This document shows, one piece after another, positions 28,701 to 37,505 of a stretch of DNA of 64,000 nt. The notes under the pieces are model-generated. The model was not told the DNA's origin. It did no database searches and saw only the letters and a list, made by a program, of their open reading frames with translations. The first letter of the stretch is position 1. Every line of letters begins with the position of its first letter. Position numbers and translations under genes: made by a program. The stretch comes from Actinomycetales bacterium Actino_02 (GTDB lineage Bacteria; Actinomycetota; Actinomycetes; Propionibacteriales; Propionibacteriaceae), in the NCBI GenBank assembly GCA_001603275.1, contig LUYM01000020.1:275670-339669 (forward strand). The letters run 5' to 3'.

Positions 28701-29297
28701 GGCAAGGTGAACCCGTTGGCGCTGGAGGAGTTCGACGCGCTCAGTGAGCGACATGCCTTCCTGGCCGAGCAGCTCACCGACCTGCGCAAGACCCGGGCCG
28801 ATCTGATCGACATCATCAGCGACGTCGACACTCGGGTCCAGGAGGTGTTCGCCGCGGCCTATGCCGACGTCGAGAAGGCCTTCGAGGACTCGTTCTCCCG
28901 GCTGTTCCCCGGTGGTGAGGGACGGCTGGTGCTGACCGAGCCCGGTCAGTGGCTCACCACGGGCGTGGAGGTTGAGGCCCGTCCGGCCGGCAAGAAGGTG
29001 AAGCGACTCTCGCTGCTCTCCGGTGGAGAGCGTTCCTTGGTGGCTGTGGCTTTCCTGGTGTCGCTGTTCAAGGCTCGGCCCAGCCCGTTCTACATCCTTG
29101 ACGAGGTCGAAGCCGCTCTGGACGACGTGAACCTGGGCCGGCTGCTGGACATCTACGGTGAGCTGCGCGAGAACAGTCAGCTGCTGGTGATCACCCACCA
29201 GAAGCGGACCATGGAGATCGCCGACGCGCTCTACGGCGTCACCATGCGCGCCGACGGCGTCTCGGCCGTGATCAGCCAGCGACTGCGCGAGGAATAG
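25740..29297 (+). CDS. smc: Chromosome segregation protein SMC
   Basis: SMC is the condensin ATPase that organises and separates chromosomes. The 1185-aa product has a Walker A GPNGSGKS (31-38), a long Ala/Glu/Arg-rich coiled coil (about 165-500), a hinge around 505-640 (LLGSVAALIKV onward), a second coiled coil, then the C-terminal head with signature LSGGERS (about 1093) and Walker B FYILDEVEAALDD (about 1117-1129). The ATG at 25740 begins the conserved MYLKSLTLRGFKSF start. scpA and scpB are not in the window. Confidence 0.97.
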   Translation: MYLKSLTLRGFKSFASSTTLAFEPGITCVVGPNGSGKSNVVDALAWVMGEQGAKSLRGGKMEDVIFAGTSGRAPLGRAEVVLTIDNSDGALPIEYTEVTISRTMFRSGGSEYAINGSPARLLDVQDLLSDSGIGREMHVIVGQGQLDSILQATPEIRRGFIEEAAGVLKHRKRKEKAERKLEATAANLNRLSDLLGEIRRQLKPLGRQAEVARKAAVIQADLRDAKARLLADDLVSLQQSLAGELAAEAELKTRRLRLERELAEAREAEQQAEQVSRQAAPLLASAQETWYSLAALAERLASTESIAAERLRNASQVGTEERPGRDPEAIEREAAEVRAAEAELGIELMEKTAALAEASRLRGVAETAHEEAERQYAAQQRAIADRREGLARLSGEVNSQRTRAEASAAEIDRLQVAQVQAQQRAAEAARKFQELETRLVGLSAGEAGLDDAYEHAAQAQAEAETQVERLIAAEQAATAERGALAARVEALALGLERRDGSAALLAAGERLDGLLGSVAALIKVSPADQLAVAAALGSAADAVAVTGLSAAVAAFDHLKAEDLGRAGLLLGGPGTSQRADWPPLPSGARYAIELVECAEQLRPALERLLFKVAVVDDIDAAAALVEALPELTAATREGDLLSSWFAAGGSAAKPSLLEVQAALDETNARLAAAQAETERLRFELSAARSTLAEAEQRTEAALARLNESDAEHAAMAEEAGELNQAVRAAQAEAGRLAAQAEAAQASRQQALTSLAELETRLELASAKTEASEADPTERDHTADVARAARAAEMDARLALRTLEERARALAGRAESLTRAAQAERDARARAEARREQLRREAEIAGAVRTAAGWLSEQLAASRAQAEEARQEAQQVRAGAEAELISARQRGRELAKEFESLVGIVHADELARAQRQLKVESLAEKALAELGLEAEALINDYGPEVLVPVLTGPDGQPLAEGETAEPIPYVRAEQEKRLRAAERDLAVLGKVNPLALEEFDALSERHAFLAEQLTDLRKTRADLIDIISDVDTRVQEVFAAAYADVEKAFEDSFSRLFPGGEGRLVLTEPGQWLTTGVEVEARPAGKKVKRLSLLSGGERSLVAVAFLVSLFKARPSPFYILDEVEAALDDVNLGRLLDIYGELRENSQLLVITHQKRTMEIADALYGVTMRADGVSAVISQRLREE

Positions 29298-29390
29298 CCG
29301 CCGCACGCCGGTCGCCGGGTGTCACTGGTCAGGGGACTTGGCTGCAGCGGCGATAATTGGTCTGCAGGCAAGCAGAGGAGTTGGGCGAAA

Positions 29391-29639
29391 GTGACGTTGG
29401 CAGTGATCTTCAGCGCGGTGGTGCTGGTCCTGGCCTTGGTGATCATCGCGATCGTTGCGGTGGGCATGAACGGCCCCGTGTCCGACGACGCCCCCGAGAT
29501 CGCCAGCGTGCTGGCCAGCACCGCCAAGCACCTCAACGGTGACGCGGAGCCGCCGCAGGGTCTGGTCAACTTCTTCGAGGAGATCCCCGATCTGCGACCG
29601 CGAAGCGCGACCTCGGCAGCCGAGGCGACCAAGCGCTGA
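29391..29639 (+). CDS. Small single-pass membrane protein between smc and ftsY
   Basis: An 82-aa protein I do not recognise. Residues 2-26 are one hydrophobic helix (TLAVIFSAVVLVLALVIIAI), followed by an acidic, probably periplasmic or cytoplasmic tail with ASVLASTAKHLN and LVNFFEEIPDLRP. The GTG at 29391 is chosen because GAGGAG lies upstream and the hydrophobic stretch starts immediately. It sits between smc and ftsY in the same direction. A function cannot be proposed from sequence. Confidence 0.65.
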   Translation: MTLAVIFSAVVLVLALVIIAIVAVGMNGPVSDDAPEIASVLASTAKHLNGDAEPPQGLVNFFEEIPDLRPRSATSAAEATKR

Positions 29640-29674
29640 GTGTCCGGCTGGCGCGGGCAGCCGTCAACGTTCAC

Positions 29675-29680
29675 TAATCT
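29675..29680 (+). promoter_or_regulatory. Candidate leaderless -10 of ftsY
   Basis: TAATCT ends 6 nt before the GTG of ftsY and no ribosome-binding site is present. Confidence 0.5.
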
Positions 29681-29686
29681 GAGCTG

Positions 29687-30823
29687 GTGGAGAACTACTT
29701 CTGGTACGTCCTAGCCGGGGTCGCCCTGGTCCTCGTGGTGGCGGCGGTCACCATCATCGTGGGCAACCGCAGGGCGTTGCCGCCGGGCCAGAGCCCCGCT
29801 GAGCTACCGGCTTCCGGCGACGAGCCGACCGAGACCGAGCCTGCGGAGCCCGTTGTTGCCGCTGCCGAGCAGGCTGCTGTCGAGCCGGAGCGCCCCGAGG
29901 CTCCGGAGTCGCGGCTGGCGCGGCTGCGCCGGCGGCTGTCGGCCAGCAGCAACCCGTTCGCCCGGGGATTGTTGTCGATCCTCAGCGCGGAGACCCTCGA
30001 CGAGGCCACCTGGGAGGATCTGGAGGCGTCGCTGATCACCGCTGACCTCGGCGTCGGCCCGACCTCGGAGCTGATCGACGCCCTGCGCGCGGAGTTGTCC
30101 ATCGCCGGGAACGCCGATGCTGCCCGAGCCAAGGCTGTGCTTCGCTCCGAACTGCTCCGACTGGTCGGCCCTGACGACAATCGCGGCCTGAACCTGACCG
30201 GAGCCGACGGTCTGCCCGGAGTCATCCTGGTGGTCGGTGTCAACGGGACCGGCAAGACCACCACGATCGGCAAGTTGGCCCGGGTTCTGGTGGCTCAAGA
30301 TCATTCGCTGGTGCTGGCCGCGGCCGACACGTTCCGAGCTGCCGCCGCCGAGCAGCTCAAGACCTGGGGTGACCGGGTGGGTGTTGAGGTCGTTCGCGGG
30401 CCCGAGGGCGGCGATCCGGCCTCGGTGGCCTTCGATGCCGTGGCCAAGGGCATCGCCGACGGGGTGGACGTGGTCGTGGTCGACACGGCCGGACGCCTGC
30501 ACACCAAGACCGGTCTGATGGACGAGTTGGGCAAGATCAAGCGGGTCATCGAGCGCAAGGTGCCGGTCACCGAGGTCTTGCTGGTGATCGACGCGACCAC
30601 CGGTCAGAACGGCTTGGCCCAGGCCCGAGTCTTCGCCGAGGTCGTAGACGTCACCGGCATTGTGTTGACCAAGCTGGACGGTTCGGCCAAGGGCGGCATC
30701 ATCGTGCCGGTACAGCGAGAGCTCGGGGTTCCGGTGAAGCTGGTCGGGCTGGGCGAGGGCGCCGACGACCTTGCCCCCTTCGAAGCTGAGGCCTTCGTTG
30801 ACGCCCTATTGGAGGAATCGTGA
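29687..30823 (+). CDS. ftsY: Signal recognition particle receptor FtsY
   Basis: FtsY is the membrane receptor that docks the SRP-ribosome complex at the translocon. The 378-aa protein has an N-terminal transmembrane helix (YVLAGVALVLVVAAVTIIV), a short acidic A region, the N domain, and the G domain with GVNGTGKT (184-191), DTAGRLHTK (from 266) and TKLDGSAKGG. The membrane-anchored short form is typical of actinobacteria. GTG start after TAATCT. Its stop overlaps the next gene by 4 nt (GTGA). Confidence 0.96.
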   Translation: MENYFWYVLAGVALVLVVAAVTIIVGNRRALPPGQSPAELPASGDEPTETEPAEPVVAAAEQAAVEPERPEAPESRLARLRRRLSASSNPFARGLLSILSAETLDEATWEDLEASLITADLGVGPTSELIDALRAELSIAGNADAARAKAVLRSELLRLVGPDDNRGLNLTGADGLPGVILVVGVNGTGKTTTIGKLARVLVAQDHSLVLAAADTFRAAAAEQLKTWGDRVGVEVVRGPEGGDPASVAFDAVAKGIADGVDVVVVDTAGRLHTKTGLMDELGKIKRVIERKVPVTEVLLVIDATTGQNGLAQARVFAEVVDVTGIVLTKLDGSAKGGIIVPVQRELGVPVKLVGLGEGADDLAPFEAEAFVDALLEES

Positions 30824-31311
30824 GCGTGCTCCGCGAAGCAACCGAGGACGACCTGGAGGCGATCCGGGCGATCTACAACCAGGCGGTCTTGGAGACCACC
30901 TCGACGTGGGATCACCAGACGCGCAGCGTGGCCGACCAGGAGGCTTGGTATGCCGTCAAGGCCGCAGCCGGCTTCCCGCTGCTGGTTGCCGAGGACGCCG
31001 GACAGGTGGTCGGGTATGCCTCCTACGGGCTGTTCCGGTCGCACGCGGGCTACGCCCACACCATGGAGCACAGCGTCTATGTGCATCCCGACCACCACCG
31101 CAAGGGGTTGGGCCGGGCGCTGTTGAGCGCTCTGGTCGATCAGGCCCGCGCGCATGATGTGCACGCCTTGGTTGGTGGGCTGAGCGCGGACAATGCGCCC
31201 TCATTGGCCTTGCATGCGGCGCTCGGCTTCCGTGAGGTGGCCCGACTGCCCGAGGTTGGTCGCAAGTTTGATCGCTGGCTGGACCTGGTCTTCGTCGAAC
31301 TCGTTCTCTGA
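30820..31311 (+). CDS. GNAT acetyltransferase, phosphinothricin/methionine sulfoximine type
   Basis: A 163-aa GNAT protein of the Pat/Bar-like group: REATEDDLEAIRAIYNQAVLETTSTW is the typical N-terminus, YAHTMEHSVYVHPDHHRKGLGRALL holds the acetyl-CoA loop (RKGLG, about residues 93-97), and ADNAPSLALHAALGFREV is the late helix-strand. Members acetylate small amine substrates such as phosphinothricin or methionine sulfoximine; the natural substrate here is unknown. GGAGG precedes the GTG, which overlaps ftsY by 4 nt, so it is co-translated with ftsY. Confidence 0.88.
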   Translation: MSVLREATEDDLEAIRAIYNQAVLETTSTWDHQTRSVADQEAWYAVKAAAGFPLLVAEDAGQVVGYASYGLFRSHAGYAHTMEHSVYVHPDHHRKGLGRALLSALVDQARAHDVHALVGGLSADNAPSLALHAALGFREVARLPEVGRKFDRWLDLVFVELVL

Positions 31312-31357
31312 TCGGCGTCGGCCCGCCCGCCCGCGCTGGCGCGGCCGCGCTGACGGG

Positions 31358-31363
31358 TAGGAT
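31358..31363 (+). promoter_or_regulatory. Candidate -10 of ffh
   Basis: TAGGAT lies 35 nt upstream of the ffh start; a leader of about 28 nt would carry the AAGAGG ribosome-binding site. Confidence 0.4.
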
Positions 31364-31398
31364 GGCCGACGCCCATCGCTCGCACCAAGAGGTCAGCC

Positions 31399-32952
31399 TT
31401 GTTCGATACCCTCACCGACCGCCTGTCGTCCGTCTTCCGCAATCTGCGCGGCAAGACTCGCCTGACTGACGCCGATATCGAGGCGACCACTCGGGAGATC
31501 CGGCTGGCGCTGCTCGAAGCCGACGTCAACCTGACGGTGGTCAAGGAGTTCATCCAGGCCGTCCGGGAGCGGGCCAAGGGTGCACAGATCCACGCCGCGC
31601 TCAATCCGGCGCAGCAGATCCTGCAGATCGTCAACGAAGAACTGATCGAGATCCTGGGTGGCGCCGCCCGTCCGCTGCGCTACGCGAAGAAGCCGCCGAC
31701 GGTCATCCTGTTGGCCGGTCTCCAGGGTTCCGGCAAGACCACGCTGGCCGGCAAGCTCGGCACGTGGCTGAAGGCCCAGGGCCATTCGCCGCTGCTGGTG
31801 GCTGCCGACCTGCAGCGCCCGAATGCGGTCACCCAGTTGCAGGTGGTGGGGGAGCGGGCCGGAGTCCAGGTGTTCGCGCCCGAGCCGGGCAATGGCATCG
31901 GTGACCCAGTTGCGGTCGCCAAGGCCGGCGTCGGCTTCGCCGAGACCAAGCTCTATGACGTGGTGGTGGTCGACACCGCCGGACGGTTGGGCATCGACGA
32001 CGAGTTGATGCGTCAGGCCGCCGACATTCGCGCCGCGGTGAACCCCGACGAGGTGCTGTTCGTCGTCGACGCCATGATCGGTCAGGATGCGGTGAACACC
32101 GCCAAGGCCTTCGCTGAGGGAGTTGGCTTCGACGCGGTGGTGCTGTCCAAGCTGGACGGCGATGCTCGCGGCGGTGCTGCGCTGTCGATCGCGAAGGTGA
32201 CCGGCAAGCCGATCATGTTCGCCTCCAATGGCGAGGGCCTGGACGACTTCGACGCCTTCTACCCCGACCGGATGGCGAGCCGCATCCTCGACATGGGCGA
32301 CCTGCTCACCCTGATCGAGCAGGCGCAGAAGACCTTCGATGCCGAGCAGTCGGCCAAAGCAGCCCAGAAGCTGCTCCAGGGCAAGGGCGAGTTCGGACTG
32401 GACGATTTCCTGCAGCAGATGCAGGCGGTGCGCAAGATGGGCCCGCTGTCGAAGATCCTGGGGATGATGCCCGGGATGGGGCAGGTGAAAGATCAGATCG
32501 CCGGCATCGACGAGCGCGAGATCGACCGGATCGAGGCGATCATCTACTCGATGACCCCGGCCGAGCGAGCCAATCCGAAGATGCTGGACGGTTCCCGCCG
32601 CGCCCGGATCGCTGCCGGCTCCGGGACCAAGGTCTCCGATGTGAACTCCCTGGTCAACCGGTTTTTTGATGCACGCAAGATGATGCAGTCGATGGCCGGC
32701 TCGATTCCGGGCATGGCCCGCAAGCAGGCTCCGCAGGCGCAGAAGAAGCGCAAGAGTGGCAACAAGGTCTCCGGGAACCCGGCCCGGCGCGCGGGCAAGG
32801 CCCCGACGCCGGTCACGGCGCCCGCGTCGGGCTCGGCCTTCGGCCAGCCTGCGGCGATCAGTGAGGCCGAACTCACCAAGCAGCTGGGTGAGTTCCAGCT
32901 GCCGCCCGAACTGCAGCAGCTGTTCAACCCGAAGAACACCGGCCCGCGCTGA
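31399..32952 (+). CDS. ffh: Signal recognition particle protein Ffh
   Basis: Ffh binds signal sequences as they leave the ribosome and hands them to FtsY. The 517-aa product has the N domain (TLTDRLSSVFRNLRGKTRLT), a G domain with GLQGSGKT (107-114), DTAGRLGIDDELM and SKLDGDARGG, and a methionine-rich M domain (MGPLSKILGMMPGMG; SRRARIAAGSGTKVSDVN) that binds 4.5S RNA and signal peptides. A Lys/Ala-rich tail follows. The start codon is TTG with AAGAGG upstream. The 4.5S RNA gene is not in the window as far as I can see. Confidence 0.97.
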   Translation: MFDTLTDRLSSVFRNLRGKTRLTDADIEATTREIRLALLEADVNLTVVKEFIQAVRERAKGAQIHAALNPAQQILQIVNEELIEILGGAARPLRYAKKPPTVILLAGLQGSGKTTLAGKLGTWLKAQGHSPLLVAADLQRPNAVTQLQVVGERAGVQVFAPEPGNGIGDPVAVAKAGVGFAETKLYDVVVVDTAGRLGIDDELMRQAADIRAAVNPDEVLFVVDAMIGQDAVNTAKAFAEGVGFDAVVLSKLDGDARGGAALSIAKVTGKPIMFASNGEGLDDFDAFYPDRMASRILDMGDLLTLIEQAQKTFDAEQSAKAAQKLLQGKGEFGLDDFLQQMQAVRKMGPLSKILGMMPGMGQVKDQIAGIDEREIDRIEAIIYSMTPAERANPKMLDGSRRARIAAGSGTKVSDVNSLVNRFFDARKMMQSMAGSIPGMARKQAPQAQKKRKSGNKVSGNPARRAGKAPTPVTAPASGSAFGQPAAISEAELTKQLGEFQLPPELQQLFNPKNTGPR

Positions 32953-32963
32953 GAGGTGCTGCG

Positions 32964-34061
32964 ATGATCCGCACTCCGGCCGCCACCTCGGCCCTCCATC
33001 TGGACGGGGTGATGCTGCCCTCTGGCGAGCGCAGCGGGGTGTGGATCGTCGATGGGGTGATCACCTTCACTCCGGTTCCCGGCGCGACCACGATCGCCTC
33101 CGATGTGTGGATCCTGCCCGGGCTGGTGGATGCGCACTGTCACATCGGCCTGGGTGCGGACGGCGCCGTCACCGCCGAGGTTGCTGAGCGACAGGCGATC
33201 ACCGATCGCAATGCCGGCACCCTGCTGATTCGCGATGCCGGCTCACCGATCGACACCCACTGGCTGGATGCTCAGGCCGATAAGCCGCGGCTGATCCGGG
33301 CCGGACGGCACATCGCCCGTCCCAAGCGCTATATCCGCAACTTCGCGGCCGAGGTCGAGCCCGAGCAACTGGTGGCCGAGGTGGCTCGCCAAGCCGTCCG
33401 CGGCGACGGCTGGGTGAAGCTGGTGGGGGACTGGATCGACCGAGAGGTCGGCGATCTGGCTCCGCTGTGGCCCTACGAGACCGCCAAGGCGGCCATCGAC
33501 GAGGCTCACCGGCTCGGCGCCCGGGTGACCGCGCACTGTTTCGAGGAGGAGTCGGTGCAGCAACTCGTCCGCGCCGGCATCGACGGCATCGAGCACGGAA
33601 CCGGCCTGGATGCGGACACGATTGAGCTGATGGCAGCCCGGCAGGTGGCGCTGGTGCCGACCCTGATCAACCTGGAGAACTTCCCGAGCTTCGCAACGGC
33701 CGGACAGGCCAAGTTCCCGCGCTACGCCGACCACATGATGGCTCTGCATGGTCGACGGCGAGAGACGATCGGGGCAGCCATCGAGGCCGGAGTGCCGGTC
33801 TATGCCGGCACCGACGCCGGCGGGACGCTGCCGCACGGCCTGATCAGCTCCGAAATCGGCCTGCTGGCCGAACTCGGCGGCGCCGAGTTCGCGCTCGGCG
33901 CGGCGTCGTGGCGGGCCCGGCAGTGGCTGGGCGCCGAGGCGGCCGGCGAGGGGGAGTCGGCCGATCTGGTGGTCTACCGCGCCGACCCACGAGTGGAGCC
34001 GGGAGTCACCGCCCATCCGGCCATGGTGATCCTGCGGGGGGCTGTGGTGGCTTCGGCCTAG
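32964..34061 (+). CDS. Amidohydrolase family protein
   Basis: A 365-aa metal-dependent hydrolase of the amidohydrolase superfamily. It shows the HxH motif in DAHCHIG (about residues 54-60), a possible bridging Lys in WVKLVGDW, His in VTAHCFEEES and in GIEHGTGLD, and the Asp in YAGTDAGG. Substrate is not evident; close relatives include imidazolonepropionase-like and prolidase-like enzymes. GAGAGG precedes the ATG. The gene starts 11 nt after ffh. Its TAG stop shares CTAG with the convergent mntH stop (4-nt overlap). Confidence 0.88.
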   Translation: MIRTPAATSALHLDGVMLPSGERSGVWIVDGVITFTPVPGATTIASDVWILPGLVDAHCHIGLGADGAVTAEVAERQAITDRNAGTLLIRDAGSPIDTHWLDAQADKPRLIRAGRHIARPKRYIRNFAAEVEPEQLVAEVARQAVRGDGWVKLVGDWIDREVGDLAPLWPYETAKAAIDEAHRLGARVTAHCFEEESVQQLVRAGIDGIEHGTGLDADTIELMAARQVALVPTLINLENFPSFATAGQAKFPRYADHMMALHGRRRETIGAAIEAGVPVYAGTDAGGTLPHGLISSEIGLLAELGGAEFALGAASWRARQWLGAEAAGEGESADLVVYRADPRVEPGVTAHPAMVILRGAVVASA

Positions 34062-35329
34062 CCGGCCAGCACCGGGCTGAGCGCCCACCAGATCATCACC
34101 AGGTTGAGGGCGATCACCGTTGCCACGATCGTCCAGTTGAGCACTCGGCTCAGCGGGCGATCGACGTATTCGCCCATCGTTCGTCGGTCCCCGGTGGCCA
34201 GGGCCAACGGAGCGGCGGCCAAGGCGACGCCGAAGCTGAGGACGACCTGACTCCACACGAGCACCTCCGTGGGTGGCAGCCCGAATAACAGCAGCACCAC
34301 GGCGGGCAGCACCGTGATCAGTCGGCGGGCGGTCGGGGCGACGTGCCAGACGTTGAGGTCCTTCAAGATCCGGGAACCGGCGTGAGTGCCGACCACGGCC
34401 GAGCCGATCCCGGAGGCGATCAGCCCGATCGCGAAGATGCCGGCGGCCACTGGCCCCAGGTCGGTATTCAGGGTGGCGTGTGCGGCCTCGATGGTGTCCC
34501 CGCCGGTACCGGACAAGGTGGTGGCACCCAGCAGCAGCATGCTGATGTTCACCGTCCCCGAGATCAGCAGGGCCGCGAACACGTCGAGGCGCTGCAGTCT
34601 CAACAGTCGTGGCAGCGGCTGATCCAGCGGGCGTCCACCCGGCCGGAATCGGTCGATCGCCAGCGCCGAGTGCAGGTAGATGGCGTGCGGCATGACGGTG
34701 GCCCCGAGCATTGCCGCGATCAATGGCCACGCGTTGTTGTCCGGCACAGTGGGGATCAACCCTTGCAGTGTGGCCAGCGGATCCGGCGGACGAAAGACCA
34801 GGGCCCCCAAGAACCCGGCCACGATGATGGCCAAGACGGCCCCCACCCCGATCTCGAAGCCGCGCTCGCCGTTGCTGCGGAGCAGCCGGAGCAGAATCAC
34901 GGACACCACACCGACGATGATCCCGCCCAGCCACAGCGGAACCCCGAACAGGAGGTAGAGGCCGAGGGCCCCGCCGACGACCTCGGCCAGGTCGGTGGCA
35001 ATGGCGATCGCGAACGCCTGCAAGGGGTAACCCCAGCTGAAGATCGGACGGCTGCGTCCGGAGAACCGGGCTGCGATCGCCTGCGGCAGGGTCAGCCCGG
35101 TGACCAGGCCGAGCTTGGCCGACTGGTACTGAATCACCATGGCCATCAGCGAGGCCAGGCTGAGCACCCAGACCAGGGCGTAGCCGTAGCGGGCTCCGCC
35201 GCTGGCATTGGCGGCCACATTGCCGGGGTCGACGTAGGCGATACTGGCTACGAAAGCCGGTCCGAGCGAGCCCAATGCCCAGCCGAGGGCACCTCGGCGG
35301 CTCGGCGGTTGCCCGGGTGATTGCTCCAT
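34058..35329 (-). CDS. mntH: NRAMP family divalent metal transporter
   Basis: A 423-aa protein with about 11 hydrophobic segments. The helix-1 metal site motif DPGN is present in [15 protein letters not shown] (about residues 34-37), and helix 6 has [13 protein letters not shown] with the metal-binding Met, so it should carry Mn(II) or Fe(II) with protons. A loop in the middle ([16 protein letters not shown]) is typical. TAACCT on the minus strand lies 10 nt before the ATG, so the leader is very short. No MntR-type regulator gene is adjacent. Confidence 0.92.
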   Translation of the reverse strand: MEQSPGQPPSRRGALGWALGSLGPAFVASIAYVDPGNVAANASGGARYGYALVWVLSLASLMAMVIQYQSAKLGLVTGLTLPQAIAARFSGRSRPIFSWGYPLQAFAIAIATDLAEVVGGALGLYLLFGVPLWLGGIIVGVVSVILLRLLRSNGERGFEIGVGAVLAIIVAGFLGALVFRPPDPLATLQGLIPTVPDNNAWPLIAAMLGATVMPHAIYLHSALAIDRFRPGGRPLDQPLPRLLRLQRLDVFAALLISGTVNISMLLLGATTLSGTGGDTIEAAHATLNTDLGPVAAGIFAIGLIASGIGSAVVGTHAGSRILKDLNVWHVAPTARRLITVLPAVVLLLFGLPPTEVLVWSQVVLSFGVALAAAPLALATGDRRTMGEYVDRPLSRVLNWTIVATVIALNLVMIWWALSPVLAG

Positions 35330-35489
35330 CTCGAGTCGCAGGTTATCCCGGTTGGCCCCCGGAGCCGCGCTTCTGGCACACTATTACCCGCATCACTGTG
35401 TGCAGGTGCCCTCTCATGCCCTGTGCGCGGCGATTCATCCGGAGCCGGGGAGCGTTGCCCCACATCGTTGTTCGACTCCACCCGCTCGG

Positions 35490-35505
35490 CCGGTGACGTC
35501 ACCGG
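35490..35505. repeat. Perfect 16-bp palindrome upstream of rpsP
   Basis: CCGGTGACGTCACCGG lies about 30 nt before the rpsP start and 13 nt before its AGGAG. It could be a regulator site or a tight hairpin in the rpsP leader. The rest of the 35330-35534 gap shows nothing else I can name. Confidence 0.5.
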
Positions 35506-35534
35506 TCCTTGTTCCAACAGGAGAATCCACACTC

Positions 35535-35978
35535 GTGGCTGTCAAGATTCGTCTCAAGCGGCTCGGCAAGATCCGCTCCCCGCACTACCGCATCGTCGTC
35601 ATGGACGCCCGCACCAAGCGTGACGGTCGCGCCATCGAGGAGATCGGTCTCTACCACCCGAAGAACTCCCCGTCGCTGATCAAGGTCGACTCCGAGCGGG
35701 CGCAGTACTGGCTCGGTGTCGGCGCGCAGCCGACTGAGGCCGTGGTGGCCATCCTCAAGCGCACCGGCGACTGGCAGAAGTTCAGCGGTGACAAGACCCC
35801 GGCCGGCATCGATCCGCAGCCGGAGCCCAAGGACAAGGTGGCCCTGTTCAACGCCGCCCTGGCCGAAGCCGACGACGAGCCCGCTGCCGCTGCCATCTCG
35901 AAGAAGAAGAAGGCTGCCGACCCCGAGCCCGAGGCTGAGGTCGCGGCTGCTGAGCCGGCCGAGGCCGAAGAGGCCTGA
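35535..35978 (+). CDS. rpsP: 30S ribosomal protein S16
   Basis: The first 85 residues are S16 ([49 protein letters not shown]). The remaining 60 residues are a Lys/Ala/Glu-rich extension (total 147 aa), as in other actinobacteria. The GTG at 35535 is the start because the conserved sequence begins there and AGGAG lies upstream; the frame is open further 5'. khpA begins 2 nt after the stop. rpsP-khpA-rimM-trmD is a standard order. Confidence 0.96.
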   Translation: MAVKIRLKRLGKIRSPHYRIVVMDARTKRDGRAIEEIGLYHPKNSPSLIKVDSERAQYWLGVGAQPTEAVVAILKRTGDWQKFSGDKTPAGIDPQPEPKDKVALFNAALAEADDEPAAAAISKKKKAADPEPEAEVAAAEPAEAEEA

Positions 35979-35980
35979 TC

Positions 35981-36235
35981 GTGCTCGCTGACGCACTGGA
36001 ACACCTCGTCCGCGGACTGGTGCCCAATGCCGACGACGTCCGGGTCCGCGAGTTCGACCGCGGCCGCGGCCGCACCCTTGAGGTGCGGGTGCACCCGGAG
36101 GACATCGGCAAGGTCATCGGCCGCCAGGGTCGCACCGCCAGCGCATTGCGCACGGTGATCGCAGCCCTTGCCGGACGCGAGCAGGTCCGCGTCGACTTCG
36201 TCGATGTCGACCGGCGCTCACGTCGTCACAACTGA
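35981..36235 (+). CDS. khpA: KH-domain RNA-binding protein KhpA
   Basis: An 84-aa single KH-domain protein. The RNA-binding loop is IGKVIGRQGRTASALRTVI (GxxG at about residues 47-50, GRQG). KhpA-type proteins bind RNA, and in some bacteria pair with KhpB to affect cell division and mRNA stability. It follows rpsP by 2 nt and precedes a hairpin and rimM. GTG start. Confidence 0.93.
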   Translation: MLADALEHLVRGLVPNADDVRVREFDRGRGRTLEVRVHPEDIGKVIGRQGRTASALRTVIAALAGREQVRVDFVDVDRRSRRHN

Positions 36236-36254
36236 TACAGCAAACGAGCGAGAT

Positions 36255-36285
36255 TCCGCCCCGTCCGCATTCGCGGCGGGGCGGA
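36255..36285 (+). terminator. Hairpin between khpA and rimM
   Basis: Nine pairs (36255-36263 with 36277-36285) stacked on four inner pairs (one bulged T, 4-nt loop). There is no T tract, so it may attenuate or stabilise rather than end the rpsP-trmD transcript. Confidence 0.5.
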
Positions 36286-36301
36286 TTCGGTCTGGAGACC
36301 A

Positions 36302-36814
36302 GTGAGCGAGCAGGTGATCGTGGGCACTGTGGGTCGCGCCCACGGACTGCGCGGACAGGTGACCGTCCGTCCCCGCACCGACAGCGTCGAGCAACGTTTT
36401 GCTACCGGGGCCGTGGTGACCACGCAGGAACGGGCACTCACCGTGACCGGGCACAGCTGGCTGAACGGGGTGCTGCTGGTCAGTTTCGATCAGGTCGGCG
36501 ACCGCACTTCCGCAGAGGCGCTGCGTGGCGCGGAGCTGTGGGCTGAAGGCATCGCTGAGCCGACCGAGCCCGACGAGTACGCCGATCTGGCCCTGATCGG
36601 TTCTTCCGTGGTCGCTCCGGACGGTACGGCGCTGGGCTCGCTGGTAGCCGTCCAGCACAACCCGGCCCAAGACCTCCTGGTGGTGCGCACAGCCTCCGGT
36701 GATCGGCTGGTGCCGTTCGTCGAGGCGCTGGTGCCCGACGTCGATCTGGGTGCGCGCCGAATCGTGGTCAATCCGATTCCTGGCCTGCTGTCGGAGGTCG
36801 AGGATGCGGATTGA
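36302..36814 (+). CDS. rimM: Ribosome maturation factor RimM
   Basis: RimM helps assemble the 30S head and binds S19. The 170-aa product starts with [21 protein letters not shown], the family signature, and its C-terminal PRC-barrel includes [27 protein letters not shown] start, GGAG upstream. The end overlaps trmD by 11 nt. Confidence 0.95.
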   Translation: MSEQVIVGTVGRAHGLRGQVTVRPRTDSVEQRFATGAVVTTQERALTVTGHSWLNGVLLVSFDQVGDRTSAEALRGAELWAEGIAEPTEPDEYADLALIGSSVVAPDGTALGSLVAVQHNPAQDLLVVRTASGDRLVPFVEALVPDVDLGARRIVVNPIPGLLSEVEDAD

Positions 36815-37505
36815 TCTGATCAGCATCTTCCCCGACTACTTCGAGCCGCTGCGCCTGTCCCTGGTCGGGAAGGCGGTCACCAGCGGCCTGGTGGAGCTGG
36901 GCGTCCACGACCTGCGCCAGTGGACCCACGACCGGCACCGCACTGTGGACGACACCCCGTACGGCGGCGGCGCGGGAATGGTGATGATGCCCCAGCCCTG
37001 GGGCGAGGCGCTGGATGAACTCGTCCCAGCCGATGCCACTCCGACTTTGATCCTGCCGACCCCGTCCGGACGGCTGTTCAGTCAGGAGCTGGCCGTCGAA
37101 CTGGCGGCCCAAGACTGGCTGCTGTTCGGCTGCGGGCGCTATGAGGGCATCGACGCGCGGGTCGCTGAACACGCTGCCACCCGGATGCGGGTGCTTGAGG
37201 TCAGTCTTGGTGACTACGTCCTCAATGGGGGAGAGGTGGCCGCATTGGCCATGGTCGAGGCCATCGTGCGGCTGCTTCCCGGGGTGCTGGGAAATCCGGA
37301 GTCGCTGGCCGAGGAGTCGCACGGGGCTGAGCTGGACGGCCTGCTGGAGTATCCGATGTACACCAAGCCCGCCCAGTGGCGTGGCCTGGAGGTGCCGGCG
37401 GTGCTGCTGTCCGGGCATCATGAGCAAGTGGCCAAGTGGCGGGCCGAACAGTCCCGCCAGCGCACCTCTGAGCGCCGCCCGGATCTGCTTCCCGGCGCCA
37501 ATTAG
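36804..37505 (+). CDS. trmD: tRNA (guanine(37)-N(1))-methyltransferase
   Basis: TrmD methylates G37 next to the anticodon and prevents frameshifts. The 233-aa product begins [16 protein letters not shown], has [12 protein letters not shown], and the trefoil-knot SAM site with [10 protein letters not shown] and [14 protein letters not shown]. The ATG at 36804 has GGAGG 7 nt upstream and lies within the end of rimM. The stop codon is embedded in an inverted repeat (37502-37525). Confidence 0.96.
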   Translation: MRIDLISIFPDYFEPLRLSLVGKAVTSGLVELGVHDLRQWTHDRHRTVDDTPYGGGAGMVMMPQPWGEALDELVPADATPTLILPTPSGRLFSQELAVELAAQDWLLFGCGRYEGIDARVAEHAATRMRVLEVSLGDYVLNGGEVAALAMVEAIVRLLPGVLGNPESLAEESHGAELDGLLEYPMYTKPAQWRGLEVPAVLLSGHHEQVAKWRAEQSRQRTSERRPDLLPGAN

